This document shows positions 8,003-17,597 of a stretch of 33,783 nucleotides of DNA, one piece after another. Position 1 is the stretch's first letter; every line of letters begins with the position of its first letter. The stretch comes from an uncultured Bacilli bacterium (GTDB taxonomy: Bacteria > Bacillota_I > Bacilli_A > RF39 > UBA660), in NCBI GenBank assembly GCA_947586205.1, contig CANPXO010000008.1:1-33783 (forward strand), written 5' to 3'. The notes beneath the pieces were generated by a model that was given only the letters and a program-made list of their open reading frames with translations, had not been told where the DNA came from and did not search any database. The position numbers and the translations under genes were made by a program.

Positions 8003-8989
8003 TTATCTTCGCATCAATTTATAATCTAATTCTTTTTGAGAAAGTTCTAAAGTATTTAAGTCATAACTATATAATGTCGCGAATTCTTCAGTATTCACAT
8101 TATCAATAGTAATGTTTAAACGTCCATCCTTCACTATACACTGAATAGATTTGCTTTCATTCCATTCCATAATTTCTTTTAAAGGTTTTTCTTGATAATC
8201 AAATATTTTTAAAATGTTATCGTCATCCACTGCTATTACGTAGGACTCTGTTAGATAAACAAGAGCTTTAAATGTCCTACTTGTATAAATTTTTTCTCCT
8301 TTTTGATTATAGATTTCATAGTTCTTATCACTCCCTGGATAACCATAATAAACAGGCTCATTACTAATCTTGGATGTCACAAGCTCATCATTATTTTTAT
8401 TTGTGATAAAGCTGAAAGTGGAAGCATCTAAAATACGTTCAAAATTTTTGTTATAGACATTTACATAATTGGCTCCTGATCCTGGAAGCGAACTCATATA
8501 GTAATCACCTAAAACATGTAAAGCTGAGTATTTGACATCATCGCATCCAAAGCGGTCCTCTGTGATTTCTTGTAATCGTTTTCCAGTTGTTTTATCTAAA
8601 ATAAAGAAATGAGCAAGTTTACAAGAACCATTATCTTCTAAAAAAGTGATAGTCTTTTCACCAGCTTGAGACATTTTATATTTTTTATTAAGATCCAATG
8701 CCAAGTTCACTTTCTTTTTATTTAAAAAGTCATAATAAACATAGGTATTATCTAGCAAAAAAACATCAGCATCATGAACTAAGATATACTCTTGTTCACT
8801 ACAATTGTCATTTCGACAACGGTAAGTTCCAACAAGTTCATAATCGTTATGTTTTGTCATACTTGAAAAATAAAATTGATTGTTTTTATAAAAATAAATA
8901 ATCTTAGATGGTTTCATATATAGGAATACTCCTATCGAAAATAAAAGAATGACAATTAGTGATACACCAATGATAATTTTTGCTTTCAT
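8003..8989 (-). CDS. Membrane-anchored hypothetical protein, beta-propeller-like
   Basis: N-terminal TM; repetitive Tyr/Asp-rich beta-type sequence. Confidence 0.55.
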   Translation of the reverse strand: MKAKIIIGVSLIVILLFSIGVFLYMKPSKIIYFYKNNQFYFSSMTKHNDYELVGTYRCRNDNCSEQEYILVHDADVFLLDNTYVYYDFLNKKKVNLALDLNKKYKMSQAGEKTITFLEDNGSCKLAHFFILDKTTGKRLQEITEDRFGCDDVKYSALHVLGDYYMSSLPGSGANYVNVYNKNFERILDASTFSFITNKNNDELVTSKISNEPVYYGYPGSDKNYEIYNQKGEKIYTSRTFKALVYLTESYVIAVDDDNILKIFDYQEKPLKEIMEWNESKSIQCIVKDGRLNITIDNVNTEEFATLYSYDLNTLELSQKELDYKLMRR

Positions 8990-9040
8990 TTTATACTCCT
9001 TTTCATTATATATATGCTTTTATTATAACATGCAAAATAC

Positions 9041-9709
9041 TCATTTCGTATAAGAATAACTTTCTTCTATCAAATTCATAATTTCTTGATCTGATATGGT
9101 GTCATCTAATAGAATGGTAATCCAACTTTTTTTATTCATGTGATAGGCTGGATAAAAACCTTTTTGTTTTTGTAAAGTTTCAACTTTTTTAGGGTCTAAT
9201 TTTATATCAATGATTTCCACTTCTTTAGAAGTTGTATTATCTAGTTTCTTTTTATCAATATTCATGATGATACCGTACCATTTATGACTCTTTGCATTTT
9301 TAAACACAGCATAACTAGGAAACTTCGGCCATTCAAATTCGGGTTCATTGTTATATTTTTTATGTATTTCTTCGGCAATACGATTTGTTTGTTCATAAAG
9401 GAAAGGTTTTATTATACAACAATGATTTCTTATATCCATTAGAATATTTTGAAATGCTTCTTTTACTTGTGCGGTATAGGAAGCATGACTCTTTTTGATT
9501 CGAAAATTAGTATATTCTTCTTCCATAGCTAAATCATAAATCTTACCTTGAACATATCCATCGTTCTTGATTTCAATATCAACTCTGAAAGAATTGTCTA
9601 GAATATTTTGGGAATACACATACTTATCTTTTTCTTTTTTAAAGCCATAGGAAAGAAGTTTATCAAAATGAATATTTGCTTTTTTAAAAATTTCTTCTTC
9701 GATTGTCAC
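9041..9709 (-). CDS. MmcQ/YjbR-like protein
   Basis: C-terminal ...GFYPAYHMNKKSWITILLDDTISDQEIMNLIEESY typical of YjbR. Confidence 0.75.
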   Translation of the reverse strand: MTIEEEIFKKANIHFDKLLSYGFKKEKDKYVYSQNILDNSFRVDIEIKNDGYVQGKIYDLAMEEEYTNFRIKKSHASYTAQVKEAFQNILMDIRNHCCIIKPFLYEQTNRIAEEIHKKYNNEPEFEWPKFPSYAVFKNAKSHKWYGIIMNIDKKKLDNTTSKEVEIIDIKLDPKKVETLQKQKGFYPAYHMNKKSWITILLDDTISDQEIMNLIEESYSYTK

Positions 9710-9791
9710 TTTTCCTCACCACACTCTTACATTCATTATAGCAACTTGATAGAAAAAAGAAAATACTTCGTCTTTATTATTCTATAAAACG

Positions 9792-11627
9792 TTATTCTAT
9801 AAAATAAACTTGATACCAAATGAGGAAACAGTAAATATTAAAAATCTTCCTTCCATTATTTTCTTTCTTTTGATAATGATTGTCTAATAAATTTAAAATA
9901 TATTCTTGATTCAGAAATTCTTTAACAAAAGGTTTTTCAAACATATCTTTTACTTTTTGATAATATTTTTCTTCTTGAATCCATTTCGAAAACGGGACAG
10001 GAAAACCACATTTCTTTCGTTTTGCACATTCTTTTGGGAGAACGTTTTTGGAAAGAGTTCGAAATATTCTTTTGGTAGTATGTCCTTTTACTAAAAATCT
10101 TGTTGGTAACTCTCTTGCAATTTCAAAAACGTATTTATCTACAAAAGGTGTTCGAAGTTCTATGGAGTGAGCCATACTCATTTTATCAGCTTTGAGTAGA
10201 ATATCTTGAGGAAACCAAAAATGAAAATCAATATAGAGTTTTTTATAAAGTTCACTTTTTCCTTTTACTTTGTCATAGTATGGTTTTAAAATATCACTAA
10301 TTTTTTCTTCATTTCGAAGATGCTCAGATAAAATTAAATTTGCTTCTTCACTTTCCATATAGGTGCCTCTGCCAATATATCTTTCTTCCATCGGAAGCCC
10401 GTAACGAAGAAGAGTGTTTTTGCCTTTGAAGTTTGGAAGAGGTTTACAAAAATTACGAATTTGCTTACGTATACACAAAGGAATCTTCACATAAAGATTG
10501 AGAGGGAAAGGATTCACATTTTCGTTATAGCCTGCGAACATCTCGTCAGAGCCTTCCCCAGATAACACAACTTTGACTTTTTGAGATGCGAGTTCACTTA
10601 AGTAAAATAACGGGACAGTCGTTAGGTTTGCATAAGGTTCATCAGCATGCCATTCGATTTTTGGCAATACTTCAAAAAAATCATCAGCATCTATTATTTT
10701 TCTTTCATTTTTTATATCCTCAATTTCACTTAATCTCCTCGCATACTCTGTTTCGTTAAAACCTTTTACTGGAAAACCAATCGAAAATGTTTGTTTTGGT
10801 TTAGCAACGGCTACAACATAGGAAGAATCAATCCCTCCACTTAAGTAAGACCCTACTTCGACATCACTGGTTGTTTGGTGATAGTAGATAGAATTGTTGA
10901 TAGCATCTTTTAATCTCTTCTTCTCTTTTGCAAAACTTGCCCATTTTTTTCTCTCAAATGTAATCTCAAAATAGGAAGAAATTTTTAACTTGCCATTCTT
11001 ATAATGAAAGTAATGTCCTGGTTTTAATTTATACACATTTTTAAAGAACGTTTCTTCTTTCACAGAATATTGAAAAATTAAATACATCTTCAGAGCATCC
11101 GTATTGATTTCTTTTTGAAATTCTGGATGAACTAGCATGGACTTAATTTCAGATGCAAACATAAATTCATTCTCCGCTTGATAATAGTAAAAAGGTTTCA
11201 TACCAAAATGGTCTCTAGCTCCAACAATCTCTCCATTCTTCTTATCATAGATTACAAATGCAAACATTCCACGAAGTCTTTTAAATAACTCATCTTTCCA
11301 TGCTTCATAACCAAGTAGAATGACTTCGGTATCAGATTTTGTTTGAAAAGTATATCCTAATTTAATGAGTTCTTGTTTCAATTCTTCATAATTATAAATC
11401 TCTCCATTAAAAACAATCGCCATGTTTTTTTTCTTATTATACATGGGTTGAGATCCACCTTGAATATCAATAATCGATAATCTTCGATGTCCTAATGCTA
11501 CAAGTTCATCCGCATAGTATCCTTCGCCATCAGGTCCTCGGTGAATGATTTTATCCGCCATTTCTTTAACAATTTGTAATTTTTCTTTCTTTGATTTTTG
11601 ATCTACAAAGCCAACAATTCCACACAT
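9792..11627 (-). CDS. asnB: Asparagine synthase (glutamine-hydrolysing)
   Basis: MCGIVGFVD start at 11627, HRGPDGEG, YLSGGIDSS, VVLSGEGSDEMFAGY, ELRTPFVD. Confidence 0.95.
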   Translation of the reverse strand: MCGIVGFVDQKSKKEKLQIVKEMADKIIHRGPDGEGYYADELVALGHRRLSIIDIQGGSQPMYNKKKNMAIVFNGEIYNYEELKQELIKLGYTFQTKSDTEVILLGYEAWKDELFKRLRGMFAFVIYDKKNGEIVGARDHFGMKPFYYYQAENEFMFASEIKSMLVHPEFQKEINTDALKMYLIFQYSVKEETFFKNVYKLKPGHYFHYKNGKLKISSYFEITFERKKWASFAKEKKRLKDAINNSIYYHQTTSDVEVGSYLSGGIDSSYVVAVAKPKQTFSIGFPVKGFNETEYARRLSEIEDIKNERKIIDADDFFEVLPKIEWHADEPYANLTTVPLFYLSELASQKVKVVLSGEGSDEMFAGYNENVNPFPLNLYVKIPLCIRKQIRNFCKPLPNFKGKNTLLRYGLPMEERYIGRGTYMESEEANLILSEHLRNEEKISDILKPYYDKVKGKSELYKKLYIDFHFWFPQDILLKADKMSMAHSIELRTPFVDKYVFEIARELPTRFLVKGHTTKRIFRTLSKNVLPKECAKRKKCGFPVPFSKWIQEEKYYQKVKDMFEKPFVKEFLNQEYILNLLDNHYQKKENNGRKIFNIYCFLIWYQVYFIE

Positions 11628-11656
11628 ACGACTCCTCCAAAGTTGTTTCATCAAAA

Positions 11657-11701
11657 AACAACGTATCTTTATCCTAAGTATAGCAATAGAAATACGTTGT
11701 T
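11657..11701 (-). terminator. 10-bp perfect stem (AACAACGTAT/ATACGTTGTT), 25-nt loop, TTTTTT tail, between the histidine kinase and asnB
   Basis: Exact inverted repeat with T-run on the minus strand. Confidence 0.6.
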
Positions 11702-11732
11702 CCTTTAATTTTTTCTTAACAAAATCTTAATT

Positions 11733-12857
11733 TTATCTTAATTTGTTTTCCTTTGGAAGCTCGACAATAAACTTCGTCCATTCTTCATCACTAGTTGCCC
11801 AAATTCTACCATTATGAAGTTCCACGATTTCTTTCGCAATCGCAAGGCCTAGTCCACTTCCGCCTGTCCTTGAAGTTCTTGAAGAATCTAAGCGATAGAA
11901 TTTTTCAAATATTTTATCTAATTTTTCTTTTGAAATTTCTTTTCCTTTATTACTCGTGATAACATAAACTTTATCATCCTTTTCTAAAGTTTGTAAAAAA
12001 ATGGTTTTATCAGCGCTATAATGAATTGCATTTTTTAAAATGTTTCCAAAGACTCGTGCGAGTTTATCAGAGTCTCCATAGAGTAGACATTTGACATCGG
12101 ATGTAAATTTTACTTCTTTCTCTGTTTCTTCCAAAAGAGGATAAAAATCATCAATGATTTGTTCTAACATTAAGTTTAGATCTAACCATTCTTTTTCTAA
12201 AATAATTTTTTCAGAATTAAATCTAGCTATTTCAAATAGTTCATTAATTAAATCTTCCAATCGATAAGATTTTTCTAAAGCAACATGGATATATTTTTCT
12301 TGTTTTTCTAAAGGCATATCTTTGATATCTTCAAGTAAAGATAAGTATCCAATAATGCTTGTTAAAGGGGTTTTAATGTCGTGGGCAAGATATACAATTA
12401 AATCATTTTTTCTTTGTTCACTTTCTTTTGCTTCCTGCATTTTCTTATCCATTTGTCTTTTTGCTTCATTTAATGATGCGGTGATGTCTTCAAGTTCAAT
12501 GGGAAGTTCTATGTCTTCTGGACTTTCTTCTGCAAGGGACTCTATTCCCTTTTTTAATGCTTTCATGTTTTTCGTGATTTTTAATATGAGACGAATTAAA
12601 AAGATAAGAGTGATACCAAGCCATACAAAGCCTATAACAGTTACCCAGCCTCCATTAAAGAAGAAGACATAAAAATCACTCATGTAAAGATAATATAGTT
12701 CTGGACTTTTATCATAAAGCCATTGGAAATCTAGTTCTCTTATAAGAAAATAAATTCCTACAAAGATAAGTAGAACCGAAACTAAACAAATAATATACTT
12801 CCAAATAGATGCTTGAATTATTTTTTGAATCATTAATTTTTCATTCTTATTTTTCAA
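11733..12857 (-). CDS. VanS-like sensor histidine kinase
   Basis: Two TMs; YLAHDIKTPLTSIIGYLSLL, NILKNAIHYS, GGSGLGLAIAKEIVELHNG. Confidence 0.88.
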   Translation of the reverse strand: MKNKNEKLMIQKIIQASIWKYIICLVSVLLIFVGIYFLIRELDFQWLYDKSPELYYLYMSDFYVFFFNGGWVTVIGFVWLGITLIFLIRLILKITKNMKALKKGIESLAEESPEDIELPIELEDITASLNEAKRQMDKKMQEAKESEQRKNDLIVYLAHDIKTPLTSIIGYLSLLEDIKDMPLEKQEKYIHVALEKSYRLEDLINELFEIARFNSEKIILEKEWLDLNLMLEQIIDDFYPLLEETEKEVKFTSDVKCLLYGDSDKLARVFGNILKNAIHYSADKTIFLQTLEKDDKVYVITSNKGKEISKEKLDKIFEKFYRLDSSRTSRTGGSGLGLAIAKEIVELHNGRIWATSDEEWTKFIVELPKENKLR

Positions 12858-13548
12858 TTTTATAACCTACTCCCCAAATTGTTTGAATGTATTTTGGATT
12901 TCTTCCTGTATCTTTCATTTTTTCTCTTAGGTGTCTGATATGAACCATAATGGTGTTGTTATCCACTTCATAATACTTTTCTTTCCAAACAGCTTTAAAT
13001 AAATCTTCGGTTTGAACCACATTACCGCGATTTAAACATAAGTACCAAAGAATTTCAAATTCGATTGGTGTAAGTTCTACTTTTTGTTCATTTAGAAAAA
13101 ACTCATGAGTATCATAGTTAATTCGAATGTTTCGAAAATCAATATCGTTTTTAGAAAAATTTTCTTGATTATATTCCTTGTATCTTCTTAACTGAGCATT
13201 TACTCTTGCGAGTAATTCTAAAGTTTGAAAAGGCTTGGTAATGTAGTCATCTCCCCCAATCATAAGACCATTTACTTTATCTAAATCTTCCACTTTTGCA
13301 GTGACAAAGATTATGGGAAAATTATATTTCTCTCTTAGTTTTTTACACAAAGTAAAACCATCTACTTCAGGCATCATTACATCGAGTATAGCTAAATCTA
13401 TAGAAAGGTTCTCAATATTTTTTAAAACTTCTTCACTATCATAATACTTATCCACATGGTAACTTGCATTTTTTAAAACAATTTCGATTAAATCAGCGAT
13501 TTCTTTCTCATCATCTACTACTAAAATGTTCATAACATCACTACTCAC
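12847..13548 (-). CDS. VanR-like OmpR-family response regulator
   Basis: ILVVDDEKEIADLIE, LDVMMPEVDGF, winged helix ELTPIEFEILWYLCLNRGNVV...VGYKIEK. Confidence 0.9.
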   Translation of the reverse strand: MSSDVMNILVVDDEKEIADLIEIVLKNASYHVDKYYDSEEVLKNIENLSIDLAILDVMMPEVDGFTLCKKLREKYNFPIIFVTAKVEDLDKVNGLMIGGDDYITKPFQTLELLARVNAQLRRYKEYNQENFSKNDIDFRNIRINYDTHEFFLNEQKVELTPIEFEILWYLCLNRGNVVQTEDLFKAVWKEKYYEVDNNTIMVHIRHLREKMKDTGRNPKYIQTIWGVGYKIEK

Positions 13549-13755
13549 TTATAACTTGATTATACATTATTTTTAGAAAAAGAAAAAGTATCAATCACAG
13601 AATGCTTTTAATACATTTGGTTACTACTATTCAGTTTATATTTACTGTTCATTTAATTCATTATACTATATGTCTCTATACTTGCCACAAAACTTTTTAA
13701 AAACTTAGTTAAAATAATAACTCAGCTTTATATCATAATACACTTTTATGTTTTT

Positions 13756-14253
13756 TTATTTTTTTATCTTTTTGGAAACTGTCATCATTCTTGTATGATA
13801 TCCATTTTTGAAATAAAAGTTTTTGCCAATCTCATTATAACCAAATACATCAATATTAATCGTATAACAATTTTGACTTTTAAAATATTCTTCCATTTTA
13901 TTTAAAAGTTCGGAGCCAATTCCTTTGCTTCTTGTTTTTTGAGTTACAATGAGTTCTAATACCTCACCCATGTTCTGTAATCGTTCATAATCAAAGTCTA
14001 CTTCAGGCATTCTAATGACACCCATAATAAGACCAACTACATCGTTTTGGTCTTGAGCTAAATAGATTTTGCCTTGATTTTTTCTTACTTCTTCCATATC
14101 TTTTATAAAGACTTTTTCTTTATAATCACCTTTTAATATATTGAAGTGATAAGGGTCAATGGAAATGATATAGTTTTGTAATTCTTCGAGTAAATCTTTG
14201 ACATCTTCTGCATACTTTTCTTCATATTCAATTATTTTCATATATTCCTCCAC
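13756..14253 (-). CDS. GNAT family N-acetyltransferase
   Basis: LELIVTQKTRSKGIGSELLNKMEEYFKSQNCYTINIDVFGYNEIGKNFYFKNGY. Confidence 0.88.
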   Translation of the reverse strand: MEEYMKIIEYEEKYAEDVKDLLEELQNYIISIDPYHFNILKGDYKEKVFIKDMEEVRKNQGKIYLAQDQNDVVGLIMGVIRMPEVDFDYERLQNMGEVLELIVTQKTRSKGIGSELLNKMEEYFKSQNCYTINIDVFGYNEIGKNFYFKNGYHTRMMTVSKKIKK

Positions 14254-14371
14254 TTCTATTATATCGTTTTCCTTCTTAAAATGAAATAAGATGTCTGCTG
14301 ATGATTGTCCTACCCATTTTATATAAGTTTTTGAGTGCCCTTAAAAATTAAAATATTAAAGATTATAGACA

Positions 14372-14608
14372 TTACAGAATGCTTTTAGGATATGGCTTTT
14401 TTTCATCTGTGCGGCAAACTAAATAATCCATGCTTGTTTGATAGTAATCAGCTAAAATGTTTAGTTTATCTAAAGGAATAATACGCGTGCCAAGTTCATA
14501 TTTTGAGTATTGTTGTTGGGTTGTTTTTAATAATTTAGCTATATCTTTTTGTAGTAAATCTTTGTCTTCTCTTATCTCTTTTAAGCGATTGATATTCATT
14601 TGAATCAC
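14372..14608 (-). CDS. XRE/Cro-CI transcriptional regulator (probable start MNINRLKEI)
   Basis: RLKEIREDKDLLQKDIAKLLKTTQQQYSKYELGTRIIPLDKLNILADYYQTSMDYLV. Confidence 0.9.
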   Translation of the reverse strand: MIQMNINRLKEIREDKDLLQKDIAKLLKTTQQQYSKYELGTRIIPLDKLNILADYYQTSMDYLVCRTDEKKPYPKSIL

Positions 14609-14643
14609 CTCTATTTATAATCTCATACATCTAAACAAGTGTA

Positions 14644-14672
14644 TTGACTGTACGTTCAAACGGGCGTATAAT
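14644..14672 (+). promoter_or_regulatory. SigA promoter TTGACT-N17-TATAAT with the imperfect palindrome TACGTTCAAACGGGCGTA overlapping its spacer and -10
   Basis: Consensus hexamers at 17-bp spacing, 25 bp upstream of the 14697 start. Confidence 0.75.
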
Positions 14673-14696
14673 AACCAATATAGAAAGAGGTTACAT

Positions 14697-15962
14697 ATGA
14701 AACTAAAAAGATTTAAAGAAAAAGATAACAAAAGAATAGGAATTCTTATATTTACAATAGTTTGTATTTCTCTTGTATCAGGTGCAATTTTGTATCGAAC
14801 ATTTGCTATATTCGAAGTAAAAACAAGCCAAAATGTTATTAAAGGAACTGTACAAGACCCTGGTAATATTTATTTTGCTTTTTATGTAAATGATGGAACA
14901 GAAGATAAAATTCAAAAAGAAATGCCTACTAAGAATTATGTTTTAGATGAGGATAAAAGTTACTGTGGAGTAAATGGAGAAAGAGATAATAAAATTAAAG
15001 TCACTTTAACAGATGAATATGGAATTTATGTCACTGGAGTCACAACTTCAAGAACAAAGTGTAATTTATATTTTGTAAGTGGAGCATTTATTTTAGGAAA
15101 ACCAATCAAAGCAATTACTAGTGGAGAAGGTCTTTATGAAGTGACTCATGAAGATACAAGTGGAACCATAAATGATACTGGTTTTAAAGAAACAGAATTT
15201 CGATATGCAGGTAATAATCCAAACAATTATGTAACATTTAATGATGAGAAATGGAGAATTATTGGACTGGTAAATGTCATGACAAGTGATAATACAGTAG
15301 AACAAAGAGTCAAGATTACTAGAAGTGAAAGTATAGGGAATATTGCTTGGAATACAAATAATATTAATGATTGGACCCAAGCAAGTCTACAACAATTATT
15401 AAATACTGGAAATTACTATACTAAAACAGGTGATTATTCTGAAAATGGTTTAACTGAAAGTGCCAAACAAATGATAGAAGAAGTGACTTGGAACATAGGT
15501 AGTAGTAAACTTGAAAATACACTTTCCAACAATTATTATACTAACGAAAGAGGAAATAACACGCCTTATAGTCACCCTTATACATGGATTGGAAAAATAG
15601 CTCTTTTTTATCCAAGTGATTACGCATATGCAACAAGTGGAAGTGAAACTTATGCTAGACAAAATTGTTTAAACAGTTTAGTATATAACTGGGAAAAAGA
15701 AAGAGATCCAACATCTTACGAAAACTGTGTATTAAATGACTGGCTTTGGGATTCACAATCTTATCAACATTCACTTACATCGGCTTGGGACGGAGAAAGC
15801 GATTTAATTCGTATTACTTCATATGGAGATACTCGACGAAATACAACTAGTAATACATCAGCTATTAAACCAACTCTCTATCTAAAACAAAATGTTAAAA
15901 TTGTGAATGATGATCAAGACGGAAGTTATGATAAACCTTATAATTTAAAACTTGTTGAATAA
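14697..15962 (+). CDS. Modular membrane-anchored surface protein (shared N-terminal module, DUF6273-like C-terminal region)
   Basis: MKLKRFKEKDNKRIGILIFTIVCISLVSGAILYRTFAIFEVKTSQNVIKGTVQDPGN; YVTFNDEKWRIIGLVN; IKPTLYLKQNVKIVNDDQDGSYDKPYNL. Confidence 0.75.
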   Translation: MKLKRFKEKDNKRIGILIFTIVCISLVSGAILYRTFAIFEVKTSQNVIKGTVQDPGNIYFAFYVNDGTEDKIQKEMPTKNYVLDEDKSYCGVNGERDNKIKVTLTDEYGIYVTGVTTSRTKCNLYFVSGAFILGKPIKAITSGEGLYEVTHEDTSGTINDTGFKETEFRYAGNNPNNYVTFNDEKWRIIGLVNVMTSDNTVEQRVKITRSESIGNIAWNTNNINDWTQASLQQLLNTGNYYTKTGDYSENGLTESAKQMIEEVTWNIGSSKLENTLSNNYYTNERGNNTPYSHPYTWIGKIALFYPSDYAYATSGSETYARQNCLNSLVYNWEKERDPTSYENCVLNDWLWDSQSYQHSLTSAWDGESDLIRITSYGDTRRNTTSNTSAIKPTLYLKQNVKIVNDDQDGSYDKPYNLKLVE

Positions 15963-15976
15963 ATATTTATCCATTT

Positions 15977-16008
15977 AAAAAATGAGATTTTGATTTGTCT
16001 CATTTTTT
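15977..16008. terminator. Bidirectional terminator between convergent genes
   Basis: AAAAAATGAGA (15977-15987) and TCTCATTTTTT (15998-16008), perfect 11-bp stem. Confidence 0.85.
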
Positions 16009-17586
16009 CTTTTTCTTCTTGCCATCGCCTAAAATATCAAACATTGTTTCATCATCCGCCACTTGTTCAGCAATACTTTTTAATTCTTTCTTGCTAAGCT
16101 CTCTTGTTTTTTCAAATTCTTCAATGATTTGAGCCGCATTATTTACTTGTTCTAAAGCATCTTCTTTGGTTTTGTCTTTTTTCTTTTTAGATTCCTCTTT
16201 AGGAGCTTCTTTAGGTTCCTCTTGCTTTAATGGTTCTTTTTGTTCTTTCTTTTGTTTTTTATCTTTCTTATTTTTAGTATCTACTACTTCTTCTCTTTTC
16301 TCTTCAAGTTTCTTTTCTATTTTTATTTCTTCTTTTGGACGTCTTTCTTTTTTCTTAGTTTTCTTAAATAATAAGATAATAATGATTAAGAAGAATAGAA
16401 TTAAAACTCCTCCAAAAATTAAGATGACATTTTTATACTTTTCAAGTTCTTGTTCTAAATTTTGAGTAATCGCGTCATTATATTTTAAATAAGTACCATC
16501 TAATTTGTCATAATAGTAATAAGAATCTTCACCATCGACAATGTTCATGGCATATACAAGTATAATATTTTTATCCATTGTAGATACAAGACATTCTCTT
16601 TTTTCTTCATTAATTGTAATATTATCTTTTTCAAATCCATTTATTACTTCAGGAATCGATTTAATATATAAAAGCATTTGATTACTTTTGTTTTCATTAT
16701 ATAAAGTAAATTCATTTTGATCTTTATCATAAATGGCAAAATGAATCTCACCTTTGGAGTCTTTCACACCAATTAATGTGTACTTACTTGTTTCAGAATA
16801 GAAAGCAGGAATATCAAAATCTTTTATTTTTACACTCGTTGGTAAATAAGTAGCTGGTGCTTCAACATTTTTGACATTTTTCATGATGGTATATTTGCTA
16901 TTATTTTCTGTTACATTAATTTCAATGGGATTTTCATCTTCTACATTCACTTTGACTGTATATATTCTTTCAGTTCCCGTTTCACTCATGACTTTGACTT
17001 CAAAAGTATTCATTCCTTCATTGACTTCAAATTCACCAGGTCCTTCTAAAGTTGCATAGTTAGACTCTTTCTCAGCTTCAATGGTTATTTTATTCACTGT
17101 GTTTGGGACGGTTATCGAATATTCTAAAGTTTCTTTGTTAAATTCAGGAGTTAAAGTATAATCTTTTACACTTAATGATTTTAAATAATTGTTTGAATCT
17201 TTTTCTCTTGGGGCTTGAACCACGACAGCTTTACTACTACTAATGTTTACAGTAGAACCATCAGCACTTGTTGCATTTCCTGAAACTGTAAAACCTATCT
17301 GACCTACATTAGTAGCTTTACAAGTAACAGATAAATACTGAGTGGAGTTCTTCGCATCACCCGTTGCATCAGCATAAGATTTTGTACATCCTCCTGTTGC
17401 ACCATTACCTGTGATTGTAATTTGCCAAGAAGCCACATTGTTTAATCGAAGGGTTGCTGTGACATTAGAACCTGTTGTTACATAATTTGAACTCGCATAA
17501 AAACTATAGGTAGGCGCGGCATGAGCCATAAGTGGTAATAGTAGAAATGAAAGGAATGTAATTCCTAAATATTTGATTTTCTTCAT
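16000..17586 (-). CDS. Secreted/anchored protein: N-terminal Ig/cohesin-like domain, cadherin-like beta-sandwich domain, TM, long Lys/Glu-rich cytoplasmic tail
   Basis: Signal peptide ...LLLPLMAHAAPTYS; NNYLKSLSVKDYTLTPEFNKETLEYSITVPNTVNKITIEA; TM VILIFGGVLILFFLIIIILLF. Confidence 0.75.
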   Translation of the reverse strand: MKKIKYLGITFLSFLLLPLMAHAAPTYSFYASSNYVTTGSNVTATLRLNNVASWQITITGNGATGGCTKSYADATGDAKNSTQYLSVTCKATNVGQIGFTVSGNATSADGSTVNISSSKAVVVQAPREKDSNNYLKSLSVKDYTLTPEFNKETLEYSITVPNTVNKITIEAEKESNYATLEGPGEFEVNEGMNTFEVKVMSETGTERIYTVKVNVEDENPIEINVTENNSKYTIMKNVKNVEAPATYLPTSVKIKDFDIPAFYSETSKYTLIGVKDSKGEIHFAIYDKDQNEFTLYNENKSNQMLLYIKSIPEVINGFEKDNITINEEKRECLVSTMDKNIILVYAMNIVDGEDSYYYYDKLDGTYLKYNDAITQNLEQELEKYKNVILIFGGVLILFFLIIIILLFKKTKKKERRPKEEIKIEKKLEEKREEVVDTKNKKDKKQKKEQKEPLKQEEPKEAPKEESKKKKDKTKEDALEQVNNAAQIIEEFEKTRELSKKELKSIAEQVADDETMFDILGDGKKKKKK

Positions 17587-17597
17587 ATATATCCTTT

